The notes beneath the pieces are model-generated. The model worked only from the letters and a program-made list of their open reading frames with translations. It was not told the origin of the DNA and did no database searches. A stretch of DNA of 32,393 nucleotides, taken from the NCBI GenBank assembly GCA_020631335.1, contig JAHDHK010000008.1, forward strand, positions 1 through 32,393. The letters run 5' to 3'. Positions 9,170 through 16,942 of the stretch are shown piece by piece; position 1 is the stretch's first letter, and each line of letters begins with the position of its first letter. Made by a program: the position numbers and the translations under genes. Source of the DNA: Chromatiales bacterium. Its GTDB lineage: Bacteria > Pseudomonadota > Gammaproteobacteria > Granulosicoccales > Granulosicoccaceae.

Positions 9170-9496
9170 ATGCCACATCCGTTTTCGCTGAAACTGGTTA
9201 TCCACGGGAAATTTCCCGAGAAAACCATGATTGACTGGATTCTTCACCGTGCCGGGTTGCTTGATCTCAGCGGCTGGGTCCGGTTTCACAACGAAACCTG
9301 TATCGAAATGGTCGCCATCGGAGATCGCATTCTGGTGGAAGCACTTGAAGTCGCCTGCAGCCTCGGCCCGGCCTCCGCACAGGTGGACTCGATTATCTGT
9401 CTGGAACCGTCCCGGCACGAGGTCCCCGGTCGACACGCAAAACAATTCGTAAGATACTCTTGCCCGGGTCCTCGCAAGCTGGCGAACCATCAATGA
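9170..9496 (+). CDS. Acylphosphatase-like protein lacking the catalytic residues
   Basis: A 108-residue protein whose pattern matches the acylphosphatase ferredoxin-like fold. The first strand SLKLVIHGK stands for the family's V.GRVQGVGFR strand-loop. LDLSGWVRFHNETCIEMVAIG then matches the LGLTGWVRN..DGSVEV..G core, and LGPASAQVDSI matches the GP..A.V..V segment. The P-loop-like catalytic loop is not conserved: the position of the catalytic Arg is Ile, and the catalytic Asn position in the WVRN motif is Phe. Acylphosphatase activity is therefore unlikely, and a structural or binding role is my inference. The TGA overlaps the ATG of the Rieske gene by 4 bp (ATGA), which supports real translation. 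The frame opens only 35 bp upstream, so ATG 9170 is the sole ATG option; its ribosome-binding site is poor. Confidence 0.65.
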   Translation: MPHPFSLKLVIHGKFPEKTMIDWILHRAGLLDLSGWVRFHNETCIEMVAIGDRILVEALEVACSLGPASAQVDSIICLEPSRHEVPGRHAKQFVRYSCPGPRKLANHQ

Positions 9497-10170
9497 CTTC
9501 ACATCCCGTTGGCCTGTCCGGCAATCTTGCTCCGCGACAAGTCATGCGGGCGACGATCAATCAGTTCGATATCGCTGTATGGCGCAGCGAGAGCGGCATC
9601 ATCAGCGCCTGGGACAACCGATGCCCACACCGTGGCATGCGCCTGTCACACGGATTTGTACGCGGTGAATCGCTCGCATGTGCCTACCACGGCTGGCACT
9701 ACAACTGTGAAGGATTCTGCCATTACATTCCGGCGCATCCTGAACTCACGCCACCGAAAACAGTACGCCCCGTTATCTACAGCGTGATCGAACGCCACGG
9801 ACTGATCTGGATCAACCCGACCGCCGAAGCCCGGGCACACGAACTCCCCGATAATCTCATACCACTGCGAACCCTGACATTCGAATGCGATGAAAACACT
9901 GCGTTGCATGCCATGTCCAGCACCGCGCAACACGCAGGCGAGTCTTTCGAGCCGGGCGACACTTTGTCTGAGTCACCTCGAATCATCACTGTAAACACCC
10001 CTGCTATCGCGAACGGTATCATCATCGCTTTTCACCAGTGTGCACCACATAATGTGATCGCGCATGTACTGGTGCAGAACACCCTGTCAAGTGCCGCACA
10101 AATCGACGTATCACGCTGGCTCGAGTCAGTGCGGCGTCATGCTGAAGCCAACGTGAGCGAATACCTGTGA
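9493..10170 (+). CDS. Stand-alone Rieske [2Fe-2S] protein with remnant oxygenase C-terminus
   Basis: 225 residues from ATG 9493, which overlaps the preceding stop by 4 bp; an ATG at 9460 in the same frame is less likely. The Rieske cluster motifs are complete: C44-P-H46 and C63-A-Y-H66, followed by GWHYNCEGFCHYIPAHPE and a strand RHGLIWINP as in Rieske oxygenase alpha subunits. After residue 115 about 110 residues remain. They resemble part of the oxygenase catalytic fold (PRIITVNTP, then IIIAFHQCAPHN) but lack an HxxxxH mononuclear-iron site. The inferred role is electron transfer from an unknown reductase to the catalytic subunit encoded next, whose own cluster site is deleted. NdmD of caffeine degraders supplies a Rieske domain to NdmC in a comparable way, but there it is fused to a reductase, which is absent here. 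Confidence 0.9.
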   Translation: MTSHPVGLSGNLAPRQVMRATINQFDIAVWRSESGIISAWDNRCPHRGMRLSHGFVRGESLACAYHGWHYNCEGFCHYIPAHPELTPPKTVRPVIYSVIERHGLIWINPTAEARAHELPDNLIPLRTLTFECDENTALHAMSSTAQHAGESFEPGDTLSESPRIITVNTPAIANGIIIAFHQCAPHNVIAHVLVQNTLSSAAQIDVSRWLESVRRHAEANVSEYL

Positions 10171-11012
10171 GCGCCCGCGAACACGCATTAAAGTACTGGT
10201 ATCCGGTGGCAATGGTCAATGAACTTGCCTCTGGTCAAACCCGTGAAACAGTACTTTTAGAAACACCATTGCAACTCGAAGCTACAGCAGACGGCAACTT
10301 AAACGCCAGTGCTCACAAGCAGTCACTGTCAGTACAAAACGCGTTTGACCACTGGTGGGTTACGCTGTCCGATAACCCGTATCCTCTGTTTAAAGTTCCC
10401 GAAGCCGCAGAAACGGATCGACGCTTTGTACCGTGTGGTGTGGTTCGCGTGTTGTGTTCACCGTTGCGAGCGGTTGAAAATTTTCTCGACATTGCTCACT
10501 TCCCGTTTGTACACACCGATGTGCTGGGTGCAGAGCCGCATACTGAAGTATATAAATACGACGTTAAAATAGATGACACTCATGACGAGGTCATTGCCAG
10601 CAATATCCGCTTTTATCAGCCTCAGGCAGCAAAGTCTGCCGAAGGTGGAATAGAAACGCAGTATATCTATCGAGTGCCCGCACCAATGGTGGCCGTGCTA
10701 TACAAAACCTGTCCGCAACGCGAAGACGCAATGGATGTCATTGCACTGTTTGTACAGCCCGTCGATGAAGAAACCTGTGATGTATGGCCCTGGATGGCTT
10801 TATACGATGACACCAGCTCCATGGCAGATCTTATCCAGTTTCAGCAGTTCATCTTCCTGCAGGATCGCACCATTCTCGAAAACCAGTTACCCAGAAAACT
10901 ACCGATTGATCCCGGGCTGGAAATACCCACCAGAGCAGACCTGACTTCGGTCTCCTACCGACGCTGGTTAAAAAAGCGCGGTGCATACTACGGCGCACTC
11001 GAGGGCAGATGA
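10167..11012 (+). CDS. Rieske-type oxygenase catalytic subunit with deleted Rieske cluster site (NdmC-like)
   Basis: 281 residues from GTG 10167, which overlaps the previous stop (GTGA). The N-terminus reads YWYPVAMVNELASGQ, the usual start of vanillate-demethylase-type Rieske oxygenases. The roughly 45 residues that should carry CxH and CxxH are missing, and the strand FDHWWVTLSDNPYPLF follows directly. The catalytic domain is intact: ENFLDIAHFPFVH gives the bridging Asp108 and iron ligands His111 and His116, and LQDRTILENQ supplies carboxylate Asp233. It must therefore receive electrons from a Rieske centre on another chain, most simply the product of the gene just upstream. The closest functional precedent I know is NdmC, the N7-demethylase of 7-methylxanthine. 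The start overlap and neighbours suggest a purine-like substrate. Confidence 0.88.
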   Translation: MSAREHALKYWYPVAMVNELASGQTRETVLLETPLQLEATADGNLNASAHKQSLSVQNAFDHWWVTLSDNPYPLFKVPEAAETDRRFVPCGVVRVLCSPLRAVENFLDIAHFPFVHTDVLGAEPHTEVYKYDVKIDDTHDEVIASNIRFYQPQAAKSAEGGIETQYIYRVPAPMVAVLYKTCPQREDAMDVIALFVQPVDEETCDVWPWMALYDDTSSMADLIQFQQFIFLQDRTILENQLPRKLPIDPGLEIPTRADLTSVSYRRWLKKRGAYYGALEGR

Positions 11013-11701
11013 TGTCATTTACTCTCTACAACTACGTGCTGTCAGGCAACTGTTATAAAGTCCGACTGATGGCCAGCCTGCTCAAGGTTAGCTACGAAGC
11101 TGTGTCGGTTGACTTCCATCCGGGTAAAGCACACAAGCAGGAACCCCTGTTAAAGCTTAACCCGGCGGGAACATTGCCGGTGCTGGTCACCGCAGACCAT
11201 GAAATCCTCACTGAGACTCAGGCCATGCTGGTATGGCTGGCACAACAGTATGACGTCGATAACACCTGGTGGCCGGCACACAACCAGCCACAGATAACCG
11301 GCATTATGCAATGGCTTGCTTTTGCGTCACGCCTGAGCGCCACGGTCGGTGAGCTGCGATTGCATACCATGTTAAACAAACCGCTCGATGCCGCCCCCAC
11401 CAGAGCCGGCGCGATCAAAGCGCTCAGGGAGCTTGAAAGCCACCTGACCGAACAACGTATCCACGGACACCCGTGGCTCGCAGGCAGTTCACCCACTATC
11501 GCCGACATAGCCTGCTTCCCTTATACCGCATTAAGTCCCGATGCCAACATCGAACACGACAACTACCCGGCCATTCGCAGCTGGCTGCATGCGGTGCGCT
11601 GCCTCGACGGCTTTATCACGATGCCGGGTATTTTTGAACTTCATACCTTGCGCAACCCTGCCGGAGCGGACGCTTCGCCGCTCTCAGATACGGTAGCCTG
11701 A
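11009..11701 (+). CDS. Glutathione S-transferase-like protein (possible NdmE-like oxygenase partner)
   Basis: 230 residues, starting at ATG 11009 in a 4-bp overlap with the oxygenase gene; a second ATG follows at once. The N-terminal thioredoxin-like domain (about 3-80) has LYNYVLSGNCYKVRL with the possible active-site Ser/Cys, the cis-proline motif NPAGTLPVL and the glutathione-binding-like TETQAML. The helical C-terminal domain (about 90-210) contains GSSPTIADIACFPY, with the N-capping Asp typical of GSTs. Family knowledge: NdmE, a GST homologue, is needed structurally for the NdmC/NdmD complex. The gene order Rieske protein, cluster-less oxygenase, GST here suggests the same role, but ordinary glutathione transfer cannot be excluded. 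Confidence 0.88.
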   Translation: MMSFTLYNYVLSGNCYKVRLMASLLKVSYEAVSVDFHPGKAHKQEPLLKLNPAGTLPVLVTADHEILTETQAMLVWLAQQYDVDNTWWPAHNQPQITGIMQWLAFASRLSATVGELRLHTMLNKPLDAAPTRAGAIKALRELESHLTEQRIHGHPWLAGSSPTIADIACFPYTALSPDANIEHDNYPAIRSWLHAVRCLDGFITMPGIFELHTLRNPAGADASPLSDTVA

Positions 11702-11704
11702 CCG

Positions 11705-13090
11705 ATGGCGAACATATTACTGAAGTCCTGCGATGCGGTTGTCACCTGCGACGACAACAACACCGTACTGCGCAACACCGATCTGCTGATCAAAGGCAAC
11801 ACGATAGCGCGCATAGAAAAGCACATCGATGCGTCAGCACTTGAATCAGATACCACCATTATTGATGCCACCGGGCACTTTGTTTATCCCGGCTTAATCA
11901 ATACCCATCATCATTTTTTTCAGTGCTTTGTACGCAACCATGCGCACCTGGACTGGACAAAACTCTCTGTACTCGAGTGGCTTGATCGTATTTACCCGTT
12001 GTTTTCACAGCTCGATGAAGATTGCTTCTATCACTCTTCGGTGGCAGCGATGGGAGAGCTGATTAAACATGGCTGCACCACGGCATTCGATCATCAGTAC
12101 AATTTTCCGCGCCATGCAGGAAAACAACTGATCGACCGGCAATTTGAGGCTGCCGATTTACTGGGTATGCGGTTTCACGCCGGCCGGGGTGGAAACACCC
12201 TGCCAAAATCGCAGGGCAGCACTATCCCTGATGAGATGCGCGAAAGCACTGACGAGTTCATCGCAGACTGTGCACGGTTGATTGATAACTATCACGACGC
12301 CTCACCCGGCAGCATGCGTCAGGTAGTAATCGCCCCCTGCCAGCCCGTCAATTCCTATGTCGATACGTTTATCGAATCCATTGCCCTTGCACGCGATAAA
12401 AAAGTGCTGCTCCACAGCCACGTCGGAGAGGGTGAAAGTGAAGTTATCCGTCAGCGAACCGGCATGCGCACGGTCGACTGGTGTGAAGACATCGGCTTTG
12501 TCGGCAGCGATGTATGGCTTGCCCACTGTTGGGAATTGAACACCGATGAAATAGCCACACTGGCTCGCACAAACACGGGCGTTTCACACTGCCCCGAGCC
12601 GGTTTATCTGGTGGGTGCCGAGGTCACCCCGATCGCACAAATGCACGCGGCCGGCGTACGCATCGGGCTCGGGGTGGATGGCGCTGCCTCCAATGACAAC
12701 TCCAATCTGATGCACTGCATTCACAGTGCGTATATGCTGCAGGCACTGGTAGCATCGCAGCATGAGTTTAGCGTGCCGGAACCAAACGCTTTCCTGCACT
12801 ATGCCACACGCGGCGGTGCAGATCTTTTGCAGCGGCCGGATCTCGGCAGACTGACAGAAGGACTGGCGGCCGATCTGTTTATGCTCGATACACGCAAGGT
12901 TGATTTCATTGGTGCGACACACGCCCCCGAAAGTCTGATTGCCAAAGTCGGTATCTCAGCCCCGGTTGATCTCACCATGATCAACGGCCGTGTCGTATGG
13001 CGCAACGGAGAGTTCCCGGGCCTGGATGAACAGCAATTGTTTGCACAGGCACAAAAGCACGTCGAACGCGTGGTGTACCCGAATTTGTAG
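11705..13090 (+). CDS. Amidohydrolase of the 8-oxoguanine deaminase / COG0402 type
   Basis: 461 residues, beginning 3 bp after the GST stop. The metal site of cytosine/guanine-deaminase-like amidohydrolases is complete: H68 and H70 in NTHHHFFQ, H237 in LLHSHVGE with catalytic Glu242, H274 in WLAHCWEL, and D325 in GLGVDGAASND. The stretches GCTTAFDHQYNFP, FHAGRGG and the ending DLTMINGRVVWRNGEF follow the 8-oxoguanine deaminase subgroup, which hydrolytically deaminates 8-oxoguanine to urate. The substrate loop TGVSHCPEPVYLVGAEVTPI departs from the CPSSNM-type loop I expect in that group, so the true substrate may be a related aminopurine. Its place between oxygenase and importer genes supports purine catabolism. 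Cytoplasmic. Confidence 0.88.
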   Translation: MANILLKSCDAVVTCDDNNTVLRNTDLLIKGNTIARIEKHIDASALESDTTIIDATGHFVYPGLINTHHHFFQCFVRNHAHLDWTKLSVLEWLDRIYPLFSQLDEDCFYHSSVAAMGELIKHGCTTAFDHQYNFPRHAGKQLIDRQFEAADLLGMRFHAGRGGNTLPKSQGSTIPDEMRESTDEFIADCARLIDNYHDASPGSMRQVVIAPCQPVNSYVDTFIESIALARDKKVLLHSHVGEGESEVIRQRTGMRTVDWCEDIGFVGSDVWLAHCWELNTDEIATLARTNTGVSHCPEPVYLVGAEVTPIAQMHAAGVRIGLGVDGAASNDNSNLMHCIHSAYMLQALVASQHEFSVPEPNAFLHYATRGGADLLQRPDLGRLTEGLAADLFMLDTRKVDFIGATHAPESLIAKVGISAPVDLTMINGRVVWRNGEFPGLDEQQLFAQAQKHVERVVYPNL

Positions 13091-13133
13091 TTCAACGATG
13101 TAGATTACACATATCAACAGGAGACAATTTTTT

Positions 13134-14207
13134 ATGAACAGAATGTCAAAAGCACTTGCTGCTATTGTCACCGCCGGATGCATGTTCGGCACCGCACAGG
13201 CAGACACACTGGAGATCGGTGTGCTGTTGCCCTCACCGATTGCCGACGTCGGCTGGTCACATGCCCTCAATGAAGGTATTGCCGCCGTGGTGGAGAAATA
13301 TGGCGACAAGGTCAATGTCAGCACCATAGAAAACATACAGGAGGGGCCCGACGCAGATCGAATCATGAACAAGATGATCGGCGACGGTCATGAGTTTCTG
13401 TTACTCGGCTCTTTCGGCTATATGAATGCCGGACTGAAGCTCGCTCAACGCAACCCTGAACGCACATTTCTGCATGCATCCGGCTACAAGACAGCAAAGA
13501 ACTTCTCACCATTTACTGCCAAGTACTATGAAGGTGCCTATTTAATGGGTATGGCAGCAGCAGAGCTAACTAAAACCAAAAAGCTCGGTGTGGTGTCTGC
13601 CTTTGCGATCCCGGAACTAATCTCAACCATCAACGGCTTTACCCTGGGCGCACGCAGTATAGACCCCGACATAACCGTAGACGTTATCTGGATCAATTCA
13701 TGGTTTGATCCGGCTAAAGCACAGGATTCAGCCAAGGCACTACTGGCCGGTGGTGCAGACATTCTGTTTTCTAATGCTCAGGACACGCCATCAGTTGTTA
13801 CCGTCGGTGAAGAAGCCGGTGCTTATGTATTCAACCTCAACAGCTCCATGAAAGAATACGCACCTACTAAATACCTCGGTGTGGTCAAAACAGACTGGGC
13901 ACCGTTTTTTGTGGCTTCTGTCGATGCGCACCTGGCCGGTACTTTTGAAGGTGCCAACGAATGGCTCGGCATGGACGACGATGTTGTGGTCGTGGAAGAC
14001 TGGAGCAGCGACATCAGCAGCGACATGATGACTCGAATACAGGCCATGCATGAAGAGATCGCCTCCGGTGCACGCCACGTATACGACGGACCGCTGGTTA
14101 ACCAGGCAGGCGAAGAAGTCATTCCCACCGGCCAAAGACTGGAAGACGGTGCAATTCTGGGTATGGACTGGCATGTGGAAGGCGTTAATTCTCCTTTGCC
14201 TAAATAA
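13134..14207 (+). CDS. BMP-family ABC transporter substrate-binding protein (purine/nucleoside type)
   Basis: A 357-residue periplasmic binding protein with a strong ribosome-binding site (AGGAGA, about 10 nt before ATG). The signal peptide ends AQA-DTLE near residue 24; a Cys at about 16 is poorly placed for a lipobox, so I favour a soluble periplasmic form. The mature start EIGVLLPSPIADVGWSHALNEG and the segment YYEGAYLMGMAAAELTK are characteristic of BMP/PnrA-like proteins. Members bind purine nucleosides, and related ones bind purines or riboflavin. With the ATPase and two permeases that follow it makes a complete importer, and its operon with a purine-type deaminase points to a purine ligand (inference). 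A stable hairpin (14230-14260) follows the stop and may raise its mRNA level. Confidence 0.92.
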   Translation: MNRMSKALAAIVTAGCMFGTAQADTLEIGVLLPSPIADVGWSHALNEGIAAVVEKYGDKVNVSTIENIQEGPDADRIMNKMIGDGHEFLLLGSFGYMNAGLKLAQRNPERTFLHASGYKTAKNFSPFTAKYYEGAYLMGMAAAELTKTKKLGVVSAFAIPELISTINGFTLGARSIDPDITVDVIWINSWFDPAKAQDSAKALLAGGADILFSNAQDTPSVVTVGEEAGAYVFNLNSSMKEYAPTKYLGVVKTDWAPFFVASVDAHLAGTFEGANEWLGMDDDVVVVEDWSSDISSDMMTRIQAMHEEIASGARHVYDGPLVNQAGEEVIPTGQRLEDGAILGMDWHVEGVNSPLPK

Positions 14208-14229
14208 CCTCACTCACTGCTACCCATGC

Positions 14230-14260
14230 GACGCTGTGGTTAGTCTTTAATCACAGCGTC
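14230..14260 (+). terminator. Intercistronic hairpin after the binding-protein gene
   Basis: GACGCTGTGGTTA and TAATCACAGCGTC form a 13-bp stem with one G-U pair and a 5-nt loop. No T-run follows, so it is unlikely to be a complete intrinsic terminator. It lies between the binding-protein stop and the ATPase start, where hairpins often stabilise the upstream message or attenuate read-through so that binding protein exceeds membrane subunits. Confidence 0.55.
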
Positions 14261-14280
14261 TGCTTACTAAAGCCCTCCTT

Positions 14281-15858
14281 ATGACTGCAAGTCCGGCGTT
14301 GTTGTCACTTCGCAATATCACCAAGCGCTATCCTGCTGTTGTTGCTAATGACAACATCTGTCTGGAAGTGCACGCCAACTCTATTCACGCGGTGCTCGGT
14401 GAAAACGGTGCGGGCAAATCCACGTTGATGAAGCTGGTCTACGGGCTTATCGAAAGCGATAGTGGGGAATTATACTGGCAGGGTCAGCGTGTTGAACTGC
14501 GCAATCCGGCCGCTGCCCGCAAACTGGGTATCGGCATGGTTTTTCAGCACTTCTCACTGTTTGAGACCTTAAGCGTTGTCGAAAACATATCATTGACAAT
14601 CGCCGGCAGTCGGCAGGTGCTATCGCAAAAGATCATCGATATCGGCGAACGCTTTCAACTGAAGGTTAACCCCGATGCATCAGTACATTCTCTGTCGGTT
14701 GGAGAGCGTCAGCGGGTTGAGATTATCCGGTGTCTGCTACAGGACCTGAAACTGTTAATACTCGACGAACCGACATCTGTCTTACCGCCACAGCATATCA
14801 GCGCATTGTTTGAAGCATTGCGGAAACTGCGCGATAGTGGCGTGGCGATTCTGTTTATCTCGCATAAGCTCGAGGAAATTCGCGATTTATGTGATACCGC
14901 CACCGTACTGCGTGGCGGTAAAGTTGCCGGATCGATCAATCCGGCCCGTGCCAGCACACAGGAACTCGCCACCCTGATGATCGGCCATGAAGTCGCCGGT
15001 GTTAACACCGGATCAAACGCTCAAACATCATCGAATTCGCAGAGCAGTGACCACGCGTTACTGCAGCTGAATGCGGTCACTGTCTCCAGTGACGATCCTT
15101 TCGGCACCAGCCTTCACGATATCAATCTACAGGTAAACAGCGGCGAGATTGTCGGCATCGCCGGTGTGTCCGGCAACGGACAAAAAGAGCTGTCGCGGCT
15201 GATATCGGGGGAGCAGATGGAAAAACACCTGCCTGCCGAATCGATCAAAATGATCGGTCAACCGGTTACCCGTCTCGGCGCTGCAGAACGCCGTGCGCTG
15301 GGGTTTGCATTTGTCCCCGAAGAAAGGCTCGGTCGCGGCGCAGTACCGGTCATGTCACTGGCAAAAAACACCTTACTGACCACGTTTTATCAGGGCATGC
15401 TGTCACAGGGATTCATCAGAGGCGGCAAACTAAAACGCTACACCGATGAGTGCATAGAAAAATTCGACGTTCGATGTGGAGGTGCGCAGGCAATGGCAGG
15501 CTCACTGTCGGGTGGCAATCTACAGAAGTTTATTATCGGCCGCGAGTTGATGCTGTCGCCTCGATTGCTGTTTGTCGCACAACCCACCTGGGGTGTCGAC
15601 ATCGGGGCTGCAACCGCAATCAGGCAACGCCTGATAGATCTTCGTAATACCGGCATCGGCATTTTAATTGTGTCTGAGGAACTCGAAGAACTCTTCGAAG
15701 TTACCGACAGAATACATGTTATCAACAGTGGCAGATTATCGCCCTCACTGACCACCGCCGAAGTCACCCCGAACGATATCGGTGAATACATGATCAGCCA
15801 CAACCAGCGTGGCAGCCACGGCGATAACAGTAACACGGGTGACGGCCATGCAGTTTAA
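14281..15858 (+). CDS. ABC transporter ATPase with two nucleotide-binding domains (nucleoside/sugar type)
   Basis: 525 residues with the duplicated layout of RbsA/YufO-type ATPases. Domain 1 (about 5-240) has Walker A GENGAGKST, signature LSVGERQRVE and Walker B LLILDEPTS. Domain 2 (about 260-505) has a degenerate Walker A (GVSGNGQKE), signature LSGGNLQKFIIGREL and a Walker B-like LLFVAQPTWGVDIG. The second site is therefore probably not hydrolytic, as is usual in this family. The linker after residue 240 is Ser/Asn-rich. It powers the importer formed with the permeases encoded next; the stop overlaps the following start by 11 bp. The ribosome-binding site before ATG 14281 is weak (CCTCCTT precedes it, not a Shine-Dalgarno). 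Confidence 0.95.
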   Translation: MTASPALLSLRNITKRYPAVVANDNICLEVHANSIHAVLGENGAGKSTLMKLVYGLIESDSGELYWQGQRVELRNPAAARKLGIGMVFQHFSLFETLSVVENISLTIAGSRQVLSQKIIDIGERFQLKVNPDASVHSLSVGERQRVEIIRCLLQDLKLLILDEPTSVLPPQHISALFEALRKLRDSGVAILFISHKLEEIRDLCDTATVLRGGKVAGSINPARASTQELATLMIGHEVAGVNTGSNAQTSSNSQSSDHALLQLNAVTVSSDDPFGTSLHDINLQVNSGEIVGIAGVSGNGQKELSRLISGEQMEKHLPAESIKMIGQPVTRLGAAERRALGFAFVPEERLGRGAVPVMSLAKNTLLTTFYQGMLSQGFIRGGKLKRYTDECIEKFDVRCGGAQAMAGSLSGGNLQKFIIGRELMLSPRLLFVAQPTWGVDIGAATAIRQRLIDLRNTGIGILIVSEELEELFEVTDRIHVINSGRLSPSLTTAEVTPNDIGEYMISHNQRGSHGDNSNTGDGHAV

Positions 15859-16942
15859 GCTTGATCGACGTGAGCGTGCATCGAGACGCATGCTGCTGCT
15901 CACACCACTTCTGGCTGTGTTGCTGTCTGTCATCACCAGTTCACTGTTACTGCTTATATTGAACAAGCCAGTGGGCTCAACGCTGCACTCTTTTTTTATT
16001 GCGCCCTTTGAAAATTTTTATTCGATCACCGAAGTGTTCCTGAAGTTCGGGCCACTGTTGCTCATAGCTCAGGCACTGGCGGTTGGTTTTCGCGCAAAGG
16101 TATGGAACATCGGTGCAGAGGGGCAGATGATTATCGGTGCGATTGCCGCCAGCTCAGTACCGGTATACTTCGTCGACAGTACGTCGGGCTGGTTACTACC
16201 GGCAATGATCGCCCTGGGCGCAGCCGGTGGTATGTCATGGGCGGCGATTGCCGCATGGCTTAAAACACGCTTTAACGCCAATGAAATACTGGTGACGCTC
16301 ATGCTCACCTCTATCGCACTGCAATTATTGTATTACCTGTTGCTCGGCCCGTGGAAAGATCCGATGGGATTCAATTTTCCACAAACCGTGATGTTTCAAA
16401 ACGAGGCTCTGTTCAGTCCGCTGTTTTCAGGGGTCAGGCTGAACACCTCCATTATTATTCCAATTATATTCACAGTCGCAGTCTGGCTATTCATGGAGCG
16501 TCATTTCGGCGGCTTCAAGCTGGTGGTAGGCGGCCTGGCACCACAGGCAGCCACCTATGCGGGCTTCAGCGCCAAAAAAGCCGTCTGGGTGAGTTTATTG
16601 CTGGCCGGGTTTGCGGCAGGTCTGGCTGGTATGAGTGAGGTTGCCGGCCCTATCGGTCAGTTACAGCGATCCGTCACTTCAGGTTACGGCTATTCAGCGA
16701 TCATCGTCGCATACCTGGGTGCACTGAACCCGGTGGGCATTGTTTTCGCCGCATTTTTCGTTGCTGTGCTGCAAATAGGCGGAGACGTCGCACTGGTGTC
16801 GGCTAATCTGCCCATCAGTGCTGTCCATGTATTCCAGGGGCTGCTGCTGATTTTTTATCTTGCCACGTACACCCTGGTGAATTATCAAATCAGACCGCTT
16901 CGTCACGCCTCCTCGTCTACCACTGAAGGTCAGCCCACGTGA
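15848..16942 (+). CDS. ABC transporter permease (nucleoside/purine type), first subunit
   Basis: I place the start at ATG 15848 (364 residues, MQFKLDRRERASRRM), inside the end of the ATPase gene and preceded by GGTGA; an in-frame ATG at 15809 would add 13 residues that overlap further. The protein shows 8-10 hydrophobic helices and the family signature KVWNIGAEGQMIIGAIAA in the first cytoplasmic region (about residues 85-105), as in YufP-type permeases of BMP-linked importers. A later stretch, GYGYSAIIVAYLGALNP, is also conserved in this group. It forms the transmembrane pore together with the next gene product. The TGA overlaps the GTG start of that gene (GTGA). Confidence 0.93.
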   Translation: MQFKLDRRERASRRMLLLTPLLAVLLSVITSSLLLLILNKPVGSTLHSFFIAPFENFYSITEVFLKFGPLLLIAQALAVGFRAKVWNIGAEGQMIIGAIAASSVPVYFVDSTSGWLLPAMIALGAAGGMSWAAIAAWLKTRFNANEILVTLMLTSIALQLLYYLLLGPWKDPMGFNFPQTVMFQNEALFSPLFSGVRLNTSIIIPIIFTVAVWLFMERHFGGFKLVVGGLAPQAATYAGFSAKKAVWVSLLLAGFAAGLAGMSEVAGPIGQLQRSVTSGYGYSAIIVAYLGALNPVGIVFAAFFVAVLQIGGDVALVSANLPISAVHVFQGLLLIFYLATYTLVNYQIRPLRHASSSTTEGQPT

